In this document: positions 1 through 8,078 of the stretch, piece after piece | Layout of the letters: each line of letters opens with the position of its first letter | Position numbering within the stretch: position 1 is the stretch's first letter | NCBI GenBank assembly: GCA_002372815.1 | Contig: DFIR01000003.1 | Location: forward strand, 3,318 to 67,317 | DNA: 64,000 nt | Source: Lachnospiraceae bacterium UBA3692 | GTDB taxonomy: Bacteria > Bacillota > Clostridia > Lachnospirales > Lachnospiraceae | Direction: 5' to 3' | The notes under the pieces: generated by a model | Databases searched by the model: none | The model's input: only the letters and a program-made list of their open reading frames with translations | What the model was told of the DNA's origin: nothing | Translations under genes and position numbers: made by a program

Positions 1-270
1 ACGGACTATTTTCCGGAGACCAGGAACAGCGAGCGGGGAATTGAGAGAGTCCGGCTGGCGGCAGAAGAACTGGGAATTCCTGTTGTGGAGATGAAGGACC
101 TGTGGAGAGCTTCCGAGGACTTCGGACATTACCTGAAGGAATGCGACGGTGCTATGTTCTACGTCGGGAACGGAGAGAACTGGCCGGCGCTGCACACCGT
201 GGAATATGACTTCAACGACCGCATTCTGGAGACGGCATCGCGGATGTTTCTGCAGCTGGCGATGGGCTGA
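1..270 (+). CDS. M20-family amidohydrolase/peptidase, C-terminal end only
   Basis: The reading frame is open from base 1 and stops at 268-270, so only the last 89 residues are present. The visible end contains EDFGHYL, then GAMFYVGNGE and a LHT...YDFND stretch. This is the usual C-terminal signature of N-acyl-amino-acid amidohydrolases of the M20 (hippurate hydrolase, IAL-like) family, where the ED pair and the following His belong to the binuclear metal site. The likely reaction is hydrolysis of an N-acyl amino acid or similar amide in the cytoplasm, but the substrate cannot be told from this fragment. A palindromic repeat array follows at once and probably ends the transcript. Confidence 0.8.
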   Translation, partial: TDYFPETRNSERGIERVRLAAEELGIPVVEMKDLWRASEDFGHYLKECDGAMFYVGNGENWPALHTVEYDFNDRILETASRMFLQLAMG

Positions 271-276
271 TGGCGG

Positions 277-485
277 AAACCTTTGCCACCAGCTTTATAA
301 ATGCCTTCAGATAAAGGTGGTGATAAAGGTTTGCAGAGAAACCTTTGCCACCAGCTTTATAAATGCCTTCAAAAAAAGGTGCTTACAAAGGTATTCAGCA
401 AAACCTTTGTCACCACCTTTATTAATGCCTTCAAAAAAAGGTACTGACAAAGGTTCAGAGCAGAACCCTTGCCAGTACCTTTAAT
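277..485. repeat. Palindromic tandem repeats, 62-bp period (locus A)
   Basis: Units start at about 277, 339, 401 and 463, giving a period of 62 bp. The first two units share more than 30 identical bases at their start (AAACCTTTGCCACC...). Each unit is also an imperfect palindrome: AAACCTTT and CCACC on the left pair with GGTGG and AAAGGTTT on the right. Right halves can also pair with the next unit's left half. It fills the gap between two convergent genes, so a bidirectional terminator role is plausible. Confidence 0.8.
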
Positions 486-495
486 TTGTCGTAAA

Positions 496-2049
496 TCACT
501 TGTGAGGTGTCGAAGGGAACTCCTTCATGGCTTCTTCAATGGTCATGCCGTCGGCGACGGCGGCGCGGCGTTTGCCGTTGACTTCCTGGATCTCCTTGAC
601 GCGTTCGCCGTCAAGTTCGTAGCCGGTCATGGACCAGAGGGTGAGGGCCCAGGCGCACATGGGGACGACGCAGAAGAGGAGGATGACGACGATGTTCATG
701 CCGGGGGTGTAGGGCGTGGTCTTGGTCGGGAGAGCGTCCAGGCCGATGACTGTGACCGCGATGCCGACGACGGTCGCGGAGAGGGAGGAGACCAGCTTGT
801 CCACGAGGGAGAAGAGGGTGCCCATGATGCCGGGGATGAACTTGCCGGACCGGTAGGTCTCATAGTCCGCACAGTCGGCCACCATCGGGATCGGCATGTC
901 CGCGGTGGCGTAGTAGGCGCCGTAGCCGATGCCGAAGCAGAGGATGAACAGGATCGTGTAGAGGTTGAGTGCCAGGTGTCCGTCCTTAAGGATCTGCAGG
1001 TGCATGCCGTTGCTCGGGTTCCAGAGAAGGAGCAGGACCAGGACGCCGATGTAGCAGACGAATGCGACAGCAACGTAGCGCATCAGGGAAGCTTTCTGGC
1101 CTTTCTTCTGGGAAGTTCGGACAGTGAGGGCGAAGAAGGGGACGGCGAAAACGTAGCCCAGGACCATCATGGGCATGTAGAGGCCGTCGTAGTTGCCCAT
1201 CATGCAGGAGTAGAGCATGATCAGGACGGTGATGTTGGTGGCGATGGAGAGGGCGAGCTTGCAGGCGCCGCCCGCGATCATGAGACGCTGCAGGGGCTTG
1301 TTGGCGCCGATGATCTGGAGGTACTCGGAGACCTTGACTTTCTCCTGCTTGTCGCCGCCGATGCCGAAGTATTTGGGCTGGTCTTTCTCCCAGATGCCGA
1401 TGATGGCGAGGATGGTCAGGAAGACGGAGATGGCGATGCCGATGGGGGTGATCGCCGCGAACCAGCTGCGGTTGTAGTCGCCGAAGATGCTGTCCCTGGC
1501 AAGGATGGGGCCGATGAACTGCATGACGCCCATGCCGGCGAGGGAACCGATGGTGTTGAAGATCGTGAAGAGCGGGCGCTGCTTCGGATCGTTGGTGAGG
1601 ACCGCCTGGGCGGCTCTTGTGACGGAGGTCTGGAAGGTGTAGCCGATGACCCAGACCGCGTAGAGGAGGATGAAGAGACCGTAGCGCAGTCCCATCATGC
1701 TCGCGGGGACGAAAGGTGTGAAGATATAGAGCGCGATCACGGAGAGCGCCATGATGACGCTGCCGATGACCATGAAGGGACGGAACTTGCCGAAGCGGCC
1801 GTTGGTCTTGTCCATCAGGGCGCCGATGATCGGGTCGGTGATGGCGTCGAAGACGCGCATGCCGGTGACCATGAAGGAGGCGAAGACCGTCGCGATCCCC
1901 AGCACCGTGTTGCCGAAGGTGGCGATATAGGTGAGGATCAGTACGTAATAGACATTGGTGGCGCCGTTGTTCATGGGGAACAGGGCCAGCTGGTAAGGCT
2001 TGGCGCGGTTGAGCTGCGTGCCGGCGTCTGCCTGTGCGTGTTCGTTCAT
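496..2049 (-). CDS. GPH-family (MFS) glycoside/sugar:cation symporter
   Basis: The protein has 517 residues with about twelve hydrophobic segments. The N-terminal half carries DAITDPIIGALMDKT followed by GRFGKFRPF, which matches the D-x6-G-x3-D-x-T/GR(F/Y)G-K-x-RP signature of the glycoside-pentoside-hexuronide:cation symporter family. It should import an oligosaccharide or glycoside with Na+ or H+. It is the last gene of a minus-strand set with GH2 and GH3 glycosidases, which suggests the transported sugar is a beta-linked glycoside split by those enzymes. The start at 2049 is preferred because AAGAAAGGCAG lies just upstream; a start 13 codons earlier is possible but has no clear ribosome site. 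Substrate is not determined. Confidence 0.9.
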   Translation of the reverse strand: MNEHAQADAGTQLNRAKPYQLALFPMNNGATNVYYVLILTYIATFGNTVLGIATVFASFMVTGMRVFDAITDPIIGALMDKTNGRFGKFRPFMVIGSVIMALSVIALYIFTPFVPASMMGLRYGLFILLYAVWVIGYTFQTSVTRAAQAVLTNDPKQRPLFTIFNTIGSLAGMGVMQFIGPILARDSIFGDYNRSWFAAITPIGIAISVFLTILAIIGIWEKDQPKYFGIGGDKQEKVKVSEYLQIIGANKPLQRLMIAGGACKLALSIATNITVLIMLYSCMMGNYDGLYMPMMVLGYVFAVPFFALTVRTSQKKGQKASLMRYVAVAFVCYIGVLVLLLLWNPSNGMHLQILKDGHLALNLYTILFILCFGIGYGAYYATADMPIPMVADCADYETYRSGKFIPGIMGTLFSLVDKLVSSLSATVVGIAVTVIGLDALPTKTTPYTPGMNIVVILLFCVVPMCAWALTLWSMTGYELDGERVKEIQEVNGKRRAAVADGMTIEEAMKEFPSTPHK

Positions 2050-2148
2050 GGGAAGCTGCCTTTCTTGAGTAAACGGCGGATGGAGCACTGCGACTCCATC
2101 CGCCGCGTGTTATGCAGTACCGGAGATGTCAGTATATTTCAGTAAGGC

Positions 2149-5100
2149 TCAGCCCTGCATTTCCTTTTTGGCTTTTTTGGCCTTGAAGAGCATGACCGCG
2201 CTCAGGACGGTCAGCAGGCCGCAGCAGCCGATCAGCGCGTAGATCGCTGTCTGCCACCAGGGGGTGTTCGGGACGATGCGGGTATCCGCGTTCCAGCCGT
2301 TCATGGCGTTGGAGTTCACGACGGTGTAGAGGATGTTGTGCATCGCCTCACGCATCTCGGTGACCATGTAAGGATCGGTGGCGTAGCCGCCGGCGATCGC
2401 CGTGTGGATCATGGGCATCGGGCTGTCCCAGATGTCGGAGCCGCCGATCAGGCCGTCCGCGACATCCATGTAGTTGGAGAGACCGGAGAAGTCGGTGATG
2501 GACATGCCGCGCATGCCGCACTCGCCGCGCAGGTAAGCGGTCTGCAGGTTGTAGTTCTCGCCGCACCACTGGGCACCCCAGCGGTTGAAGCCGCTCATGA
2601 CGCACCAGGCGCCGCCGTCGATGATGGCGCGGTCCGCGACTTCCAGATAGAGCTCACGGGCGGTCTGCTCGTTGAGCCAGGTGTTGACGCCGCGGCGGGA
2701 GGTCTCGGAATCGTTCAGGGCCACGTGCTTGAGGTAGACGTACACGCCCTTGGACTGGATGCCCTTGGTCTCGGCGGTGCAGATGGCGCCGGCCACGAAA
2801 GGATCTTCCGCGTAGTACTCGAAGTTACGGCCGCTGTAAGGGGTGCGGTGCATGTTGATGCCGGGGCCGTAGAGACCCGAGTAGCCCATATCCAGGCAGT
2901 CATTGCCGATGCAGCGTCCGACATCTTCCATGAGCTCCAGGTTCATGGTCGCCGCCATGACGTCCTCGGAGGTGTAGCACATGGCCGACTTGCCGCCGAC
3001 GAGGGAGGCGGTCAGACCCTGAGGGCCGTTCTCGTCCTTGGTGGCAGCCTTGGAGACGCTCTCGCAGGCCGCGGTGTTGTGGAAGCCGAGGGTGATGGTG
3101 TTCACCATCTCACCGAAGGTCAGCTGGTCGAGCAGCTGCTCCCAGCGGGGATCGTCGTAGTCCGCGCCGATCATCTCGGAGATGGACATCGTGCCGCCGC
3201 TCTGCATGGTCGGCATAGGGGTGTCGGCGTGGTCAGCCGCGTTGTACTGCGTGAACTGCAGGGCGGCTGCCAGCGCGTCGTTCATGGTCAGCTGTGCGCG
3301 GGCGGTCGGGAAAGTGCCTTCCCAGTCGCTGCGGCTCAGGAACGTGACGTTTCCGGGTGTCAGGCTGCTCTTGTTGGGGTCGGACTCGTCGAAGAGGTTT
3401 GTGATCTCCGCGCCGGTCGCCTCGGACTTCGCGTAGGTGGTGGTGTCAAGGGCATCGTTCGTCCACTTCCAGACGAGCTCGCTGTTTCCTTCCGCATCCA
3501 TGCCGTCTGCGGCGGTGTAACCCTTGGCGGCCAGGATGTTGTTCATCGCGTTGTGGCTGCCCATGGCCACGGTGAAGTAGTAGTCGCCTGCGTCCACAAC
3601 GTAGGTCTTCGCGCCGTTCGCATCATAGGTGCGGAGCTCGCGTTTGGGAACGTTCACGGTCACGGTCTCGGAGGCGCCGGGCTCGAGGACCTGGGTCTTG
3701 CCGAAGCCGCAGAGTTCCACGGAAGCCTTCTCGATGCCGTTGGCCTTGTCATAGTCGGTGTAAGGGGACTGGAAGTAGACCTGGACGGTCTTTTTGCCCG
3801 CCTTGTCGCCGGTGTTGGTGACCTTGACCTGCACGTCGAAGCTGTCGGCGTTCTCGGTCACGGTGTAATCGGAGAGATCGAAGGTGGTGTAGCTGAGGCC
3901 GTACCCGAAGGGGAACGCGACGGTCTTGTTGTAGTCGAAGGCGCCGGTCTTCGCGGTCTTCATGACCACGTCCTCATAGCGGGTCTCGGGATAGCGGTAG
4001 CCGAGGTAGATGCCTTCCTGATAGACGCTGTACATGCCCTGCACGTCCGCGCCTTCGAGGTTCAGGCCGTAGTTCTCATAGCCGGCGTAGGGGACCGTGT
4101 AGAAGTTCACGACGGCCGGGTTCTTCATGTTGTCGTACCAGTAGGTGTCGACCAGGCTGCCGGAGGGGTTCGCCGTACCGGAGAGGAGACGGCCCACGCC
4201 GATGGCGCCGGTCTGGCCGACATCGCCGATCCACATGCAGGAATCGATGCCGTAGTCCGTGCCGCAGATCTCGGGATTGAGGAAATCCATCTCGATGGCG
4301 TTGGAGGTGTTGAGGAGCACGATGATGCTCTTGAAGGTGCCTTCGTCCTTGAGGGCCTTCAGGCCGGCGAGGAGATCCTTCTCCTCCTGGGACAGTGCGA
4401 GGTAGTCGCCGTCCTTGCCCATGCCGTAGTGCACGTCCTCGGTCTTGGCCTCGGACTGGCCGGCAGTGCCCTGGTCACCCACGGCGCTCTTGACTTCGGT
4501 GGTCGTCACGAGGGAGACGCTGTCGTCGCCGTCCGGAAGGTCCGCGCCTTCACCGCCGGAGCGGGAGAGGACCACGATGGCGGCGTCGCCGTATTCCGCG
4601 AAGGAAGCGGCATTGGCGCCTTCAACCTCTGCCCACGGAGCCTCGTTGACAGCGTACTGGGTGTTGGCGGCCAGCGCGTCGGAGATGGAAGCGGGGGTCA
4701 TGCGGCTGTATTTGTCCGCAGTGGAGACGTACCAGTCCCAGAGACCCTGGTTGATCTCGATGCCTTCCTGGGTCAGGGCGTCCTTCAGGGAAGGGGCGGC
4801 GCTGGTGTCCACGGAGCCGGAGCCGGTCCCGCCGTACATCAGGTCGACGCTGCCTCTGGCGAAGAGAGAGACCTTGGCGCCTTCCGCGAGCGGCAGGGCC
4901 TGGTTGTCGTTCTTCAGGAGGGCCGCGCCTTCGGTCTCGACCTGGGCGCAGAGCTCGCGCTCATACTCCCAGCGGGCGTTCTCGCTCTCGAAGTCGCTGG
5001 TGAAGTACATGGATTCGGGGTCGTAACCCTGGATCTTTGAGAAAGATGTGTTCAGTGCTACGTTGATCGTCGTGGCATACTGATTGGCAAAATGGTTGCC

Positions 5101-5175
5101 GACGCATGCCGCCACCGTGAGGATGGCGAACAGGATCGTGAGGATCCGCCACAACATGGTCTTGGGTTTCTTCAT
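2149..5175 (-). CDS. Permuted, membrane-anchored glycoside hydrolase family 3 enzyme (beta-glucosidase-like)
   Basis: This 1008-residue protein has the GH3 parts in reversed order. After an N-terminal membrane segment (about residues 8-30) comes the alpha/beta sandwich domain (TEGAALLKND..., about 80-400), then the fibronectin-III-like domain (FPFGYGLSYTTF onward, about 420-560), and only then the TIM barrel (about 670-930). The barrel holds GPGINMHRTPYSGRNFEYY and KHVALND, and the likely nucleophile is Asp895 in SITDFSG. A second membrane helix and a basic KAKKAKK tail close the protein. Permuted GH3 enzymes are known from rumen Clostridia such as Butyrivibrio; double anchoring is less usual. 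The start was chosen at 5175 because AAGGGAGG sits six bases before it. It lies in one operon with GH2 and the GPH symporter. Confidence 0.9.
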   Translation of the reverse strand: MKKPKTMLWRILTILFAILTVAACVGNHFANQYATTINVALNTSFSKIQGYDPESMYFTSDFESENARWEYERELCAQVETEGAALLKNDNQALPLAEGAKVSLFARGSVDLMYGGTGSGSVDTSAAPSLKDALTQEGIEINQGLWDWYVSTADKYSRMTPASISDALAANTQYAVNEAPWAEVEGANAASFAEYGDAAIVVLSRSGGEGADLPDGDDSVSLVTTTEVKSAVGDQGTAGQSEAKTEDVHYGMGKDGDYLALSQEEKDLLAGLKALKDEGTFKSIIVLLNTSNAIEMDFLNPEICGTDYGIDSCMWIGDVGQTGAIGVGRLLSGTANPSGSLVDTYWYDNMKNPAVVNFYTVPYAGYENYGLNLEGADVQGMYSVYQEGIYLGYRYPETRYEDVVMKTAKTGAFDYNKTVAFPFGYGLSYTTFDLSDYTVTENADSFDVQVKVTNTGDKAGKKTVQVYFQSPYTDYDKANGIEKASVELCGFGKTQVLEPGASETVTVNVPKRELRTYDANGAKTYVVDAGDYYFTVAMGSHNAMNNILAAKGYTAADGMDAEGNSELVWKWTNDALDTTTYAKSEATGAEITNLFDESDPNKSSLTPGNVTFLSRSDWEGTFPTARAQLTMNDALAAALQFTQYNAADHADTPMPTMQSGGTMSISEMIGADYDDPRWEQLLDQLTFGEMVNTITLGFHNTAACESVSKAATKDENGPQGLTASLVGGKSAMCYTSEDVMAATMNLELMEDVGRCIGNDCLDMGYSGLYGPGINMHRTPYSGRNFEYYAEDPFVAGAICTAETKGIQSKGVYVYLKHVALNDSETSRRGVNTWLNEQTARELYLEVADRAIIDGGAWCVMSGFNRWGAQWCGENYNLQTAYLRGECGMRGMSITDFSGLSNYMDVADGLIGGSDIWDSPMPMIHTAIAGGYATDPYMVTEMREAMHNILYTVVNSNAMNGWNADTRIVPNTPWWQTAIYALIGCCGLLTVLSAVMLFKAKKAKKEMQG

Positions 5176-5241
5176 TCTATGCCTCCCTTTCATAGTGATG
5201 GTTTGTATTGCGAAGGCCCGTGCCGGGCCGGAACGCCTGTC

Positions 5242-7176
5242 TTATACCCAGTTGGCGCTGTTGGAGCTCTTGCCTTTGAGCTTGTAGTCCGGATTCGGCC
5301 TCTCGACCTTCCGGAATTCCGCGGTGTCGGAGCAGTCGCCGCTCACGGCGCGCAGCTCGTGCCGGCCGGTGATCGGGACCTTGAAGCGGAAGATGTGGCT
5401 TCCGTGCTGCGTGCCCACCTTGTTTCCGTCGCAGTAGAGCGTGATCTCGTTCTGGTTGGAGTAGATCTTCACTTCGATCTCGCGCTCCGTCCGGTCGAAG
5501 AAGCGCTTCGAGCAGATGTGCACGAACGGCTCCTTGTGATTCCACCAGGCTTTGTAGAGGTAGAAGCTGTCCTTCTTCGTCTTCCTGTCGAAGGTGACGA
5601 GGCCCTTGTGGTTCATGCCGGGCTCGCCGCCCTGGTCGCGGGCATCCGCCGCGAAGTCGAACATGTTCCAGACGTGGGTCGCCCACTGGAAAGGATGGCG
5701 CTCGAAGCAGTCCAGCATGTATTCGTGGTAGAGCGCCTGATATTCCTCCGTCTGGTCGCCGCGGCGGGGATGGGCGGAATGCAGGTTGGGCATTCCCTCC
5801 GCCCCGTATTCGGAGAAGCCCAGGCACCTGTTCGGGTAGACCTTGTGGAAGAACTCCATCCACAGGTCATTGAGCTTGAAGCCGGGCACGTACCAGCCCA
5901 GGTAGAGGTTCCAGCTCACCACGTCGGTGATGTGGGCGACCTTGTTGAAGGGACCGCACATGGCGTAGCAGGCGAGGGTCGTGAAGCGGGTGCTGTCCAT
6001 CTCGTGGCAGAGGTCGTTGAGGACATGGTGGTTGTCGAGCATGTCCGCATTGTCCTTCGTGGAGATCGTGATCTCATTCGAGATGCCCCAGCAGACGATC
6101 GAAGGGTGATTGTAATTCTGGGTGATCAGCTCCTTCATCTGCGAGATCGTGTTGGCGCGGCCGTTCGGCATGTGCTCGGAGATGTAAGGGATCTCGGCCC
6201 AGACCACCATGCCCCGCTCGTCGCAGAGATCGTAGAAATACTGGTCGTGCTGGTAGTGCGCGAGGCGGATCGTGTTGACGCCCATTTCGCAGATCAGGTC
6301 CATGTCCTCCCGGTGCATGTCCTTCGTCAGCGCGTTGCCGATCCCCTTGCGGTCCTGGTGGCGCGAGACGCCGCGCAGCGGGTAGCTGCGGCCGTTCAGG
6401 TAGAATCCGGTGTTCGGGTGATAGTGGAAATCGCGGACGCCGAACCGGGCGGTGACGCGGTCCTTCTCCTCGCCGTTCACGCTGAGTACCGCTTCAGCTG
6501 TGTACAGATAGGGATCCTCGAGGCCGTTCCAGAGGCGCACGTCGGGAAGGATCAGCTGCACGTCCGTGCCGGTCCCCTCGGCTGCGACAGCGCCGTCGGC
6601 GTCAAGAAGGCGGACAGTGACGTCTGCCACGCCGTCCGGACAGGAGGTCCATGTCTCCACGCGCACCTCTCCGCGGCGGTAGCCTTCGGCGGGCTTCGCG
6701 GTCACCTTGATGCCGGGGCCTCCCAGATGGCCCATCTCAAAATGGTCCCGGTTCACGGTGATCAGGTACACGTCGCGGTAGATCCCGCCGTAGAAGGTGA
6801 AGTCGGCCTTCTGCGGATAGACGCGGTCATTGCGGCTGTTGTCCGCCCAGACCTGCAGGTGGTTCTCCTCCGCAAGCAGCTCCGTGATGTCGAAGCGGAA
6901 GGTGGAGTAGCCGCCGTCGTGCGTGCCGAGAAGCGTGCCGTTCAGCTGCACCTTCGCGGAGGCGTTGACGCCCCGGAATTCGAGCCAGACCTGCTCGTCG
7001 TCTTTGCGGGCAGGTGCGGAAAATGTTTTCTCGTAAAGGCAGGTGCCGCGCCAGTAGTCGTTCCCGCCGTCCTGGCCGTCGAGGGCGTTCCAGGTGTGCG
7101 GCAGGTCCACCGGCTGCTTCTTGCCGTCGGGGCCGGTGAAGACCCAGGCGTCGTTGATCAGAGTGACCGTTCTCAT
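5242..7176 (-). CDS. Glycoside hydrolase family 2 (beta-galactosidase/beta-glucuronidase type)
   Basis: The 644 residues show a sugar-binding jelly-roll domain (about 1-160), an immunoglobulin-like domain (about 165-255) and a TIM barrel (from about 260). The barrel contains GVSRHQDRKG and NTIRLAHY; the acid/base is Glu368 in GISNEI and the nucleophile Glu456 in GFSEYGAEG. The N-terminus has no signal peptide, so it acts in the cytoplasm on imported glycosides. GH2 covers beta-galactosidase, beta-glucuronidase and beta-mannosidase, and the activity cannot be assigned from motifs alone. Start at 7176 is set by AAGGGGGT seven bases upstream rather than the longer 662-residue frame. It is the first gene of the operon with GH3 and the symporter. 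Confidence 0.9.
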   Translation of the reverse strand: MRTVTLINDAWVFTGPDGKKQPVDLPHTWNALDGQDGGNDYWRGTCLYEKTFSAPARKDDEQVWLEFRGVNASAKVQLNGTLLGTHDGGYSTFRFDITELLAEENHLQVWADNSRNDRVYPQKADFTFYGGIYRDVYLITVNRDHFEMGHLGGPGIKVTAKPAEGYRRGEVRVETWTSCPDGVADVTVRLLDADGAVAAEGTGTDVQLILPDVRLWNGLEDPYLYTAEAVLSVNGEEKDRVTARFGVRDFHYHPNTGFYLNGRSYPLRGVSRHQDRKGIGNALTKDMHREDMDLICEMGVNTIRLAHYQHDQYFYDLCDERGMVVWAEIPYISEHMPNGRANTISQMKELITQNYNHPSIVCWGISNEITISTKDNADMLDNHHVLNDLCHEMDSTRFTTLACYAMCGPFNKVAHITDVVSWNLYLGWYVPGFKLNDLWMEFFHKVYPNRCLGFSEYGAEGMPNLHSAHPRRGDQTEEYQALYHEYMLDCFERHPFQWATHVWNMFDFAADARDQGGEPGMNHKGLVTFDRKTKKDSFYLYKAWWNHKEPFVHICSKRFFDRTEREIEVKIYSNQNEITLYCDGNKVGTQHGSHIFRFKVPITGRHELRAVSGDCSDTAEFRKVERPNPDYKLKGKSSNSANWV

Positions 7177-7242
7177 TGTTACCCCCTTTGTGATCCGCAG
7201 GGACGTCCGCGCGGATGAATACTGAAACATATATCTGTCTCT

Positions 7243-7270
7243 ATCTTATTGCGCACGCGCACGCGAACAA
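7243..7270 (-). promoter_or_regulatory. Candidate promoter of the GH2-GH3-symporter operon
   Basis: On the minus strand TTGTTC (7265-7270) and TAAGAT (7243-7248) are separated by 16 bp. The spacer is an alternating GCGTGCGCGTGC tract. No operator could be recognised. Confidence 0.45.
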
Positions 7271-7305
7271 CCGATACGGAATAAACCGCAGGTCTGACAG
7301 CATAA

Positions 7306-7335
7306 TTGACATGAATTTGCGGTTGGTCTTACAAT
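7306..7335 (+). promoter_or_regulatory. Promoter of the LytTR two-component pair
   Basis: A consensus -35 TTGACA (7306-7311) and -10 TACAAT (7330-7335) are 18 bp apart, 23 bp before the response regulator start. An inverted pair AACCGCA/TGCGGTT (about 7284-7325) brackets the -35 box and could be an operator. Confidence 0.7.
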
Positions 7336-7358
7336 AAATATCTGATGGGAGGAGCACT

Positions 7359-8072
7359 ATGAGACAGTATCTGACAGCCATCATAGAGGACGATGCGGAG
7401 TACGCCGCCTATCTGCAGACATGCCTGCAGAGATACGGCGCCGAGAAGGACTGCGCCTTTCAGATCCGGAGCTTCGGCCGCGCCGAGGCCTTCCTTTCGG
7501 GCGAGCAGGGGCTGTATGACCTGGTCTTCATGGACGTCGAGCTGGGGGAAGGCTGGATGAACGGGATCGAGGCGGCGCGCGCGCTGCGGGAGAAGGGCAG
7601 CATGGCCATGCTGTTCTTCGTCACCAACATGCCCCAGTACGCGCCGAGCGGCTACGATGTGGACGCCATCGACTACCTGATCAAGCCCGTCAATTACCGC
7701 GCCCTGTCGGTGAAACTGGACAAGGCACTGCGGATCCTGCAGCAGCGCAGCGGCATTCCCGTCCGGATCCGGCTCCGGGACGGCCTGCGGGTCGTGTCCT
7801 CCGCGGAGATCCGCTATATCGAGGTCATGGGCCATGACCTCATGTTCCATACGGACAAGGAAGTGATCACCGCCTACGGCGGCCTCAAGGAGCGCGAGAC
7901 GGAGCTCGCCGGGCAGGGATTCGCCAGGTGCAGCGCCTCGGTGCTCGTCAACCTGCGCCACGTGACCGGCCTCTACGGCGATGAGATCAGTGTCGGGGAC
8001 GAGCGGATCCGGATCGGGCGCTCGAAGAGGAAAGAGTTCCTGACGCGGCTCAATCAGTATCTCGGAGGATAG
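7359..8072 (+). CDS. LytTR-family response regulator
   Basis: The 237-residue protein has an N-terminal receiver domain (about 1-120) with the acidic pocket at Glu10-Asp11-Asp12, the phospho-acceptor Asp59 in FMDVEL, and the conserved Lys in DYLIKPVN. The C-terminal part (about 135-235) is a LytTR DNA-binding domain (IRYIEVMGHDLMFHT..., CSASVLVNLRHV). Proteins of this AgrA/VirR class usually control peptide export, quorum sensing or bacteriocin genes. The kinase gene starts six bases after its stop, so the two are one unit. Given the exporter cassette 3 kb downstream, that cassette is a reasonable target, but no LytTR site was recognised in front of it. GGGAGG before the ATG supports the start. 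Confidence 0.92.
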   Translation: MRQYLTAIIEDDAEYAAYLQTCLQRYGAEKDCAFQIRSFGRAEAFLSGEQGLYDLVFMDVELGEGWMNGIEAARALREKGSMAMLFFVTNMPQYAPSGYDVDAIDYLIKPVNYRALSVKLDKALRILQQRSGIPVRIRLRDGLRVVSSAEIRYIEVMGHDLMFHTDKEVITAYGGLKERETELAGQGFARCSASVLVNLRHVTGLYGDEISVGDERIRIGRSKRKEFLTRLNQYLGG

Positions 8073-8078
8073 AAGGGG

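Noticed and set aside
2338..5040. 900-codon plus-strand frame
   Set aside because: It mirrors the GH3 gene on the other strand and has a His/Val/Gly/Asp-rich nonsense composition.
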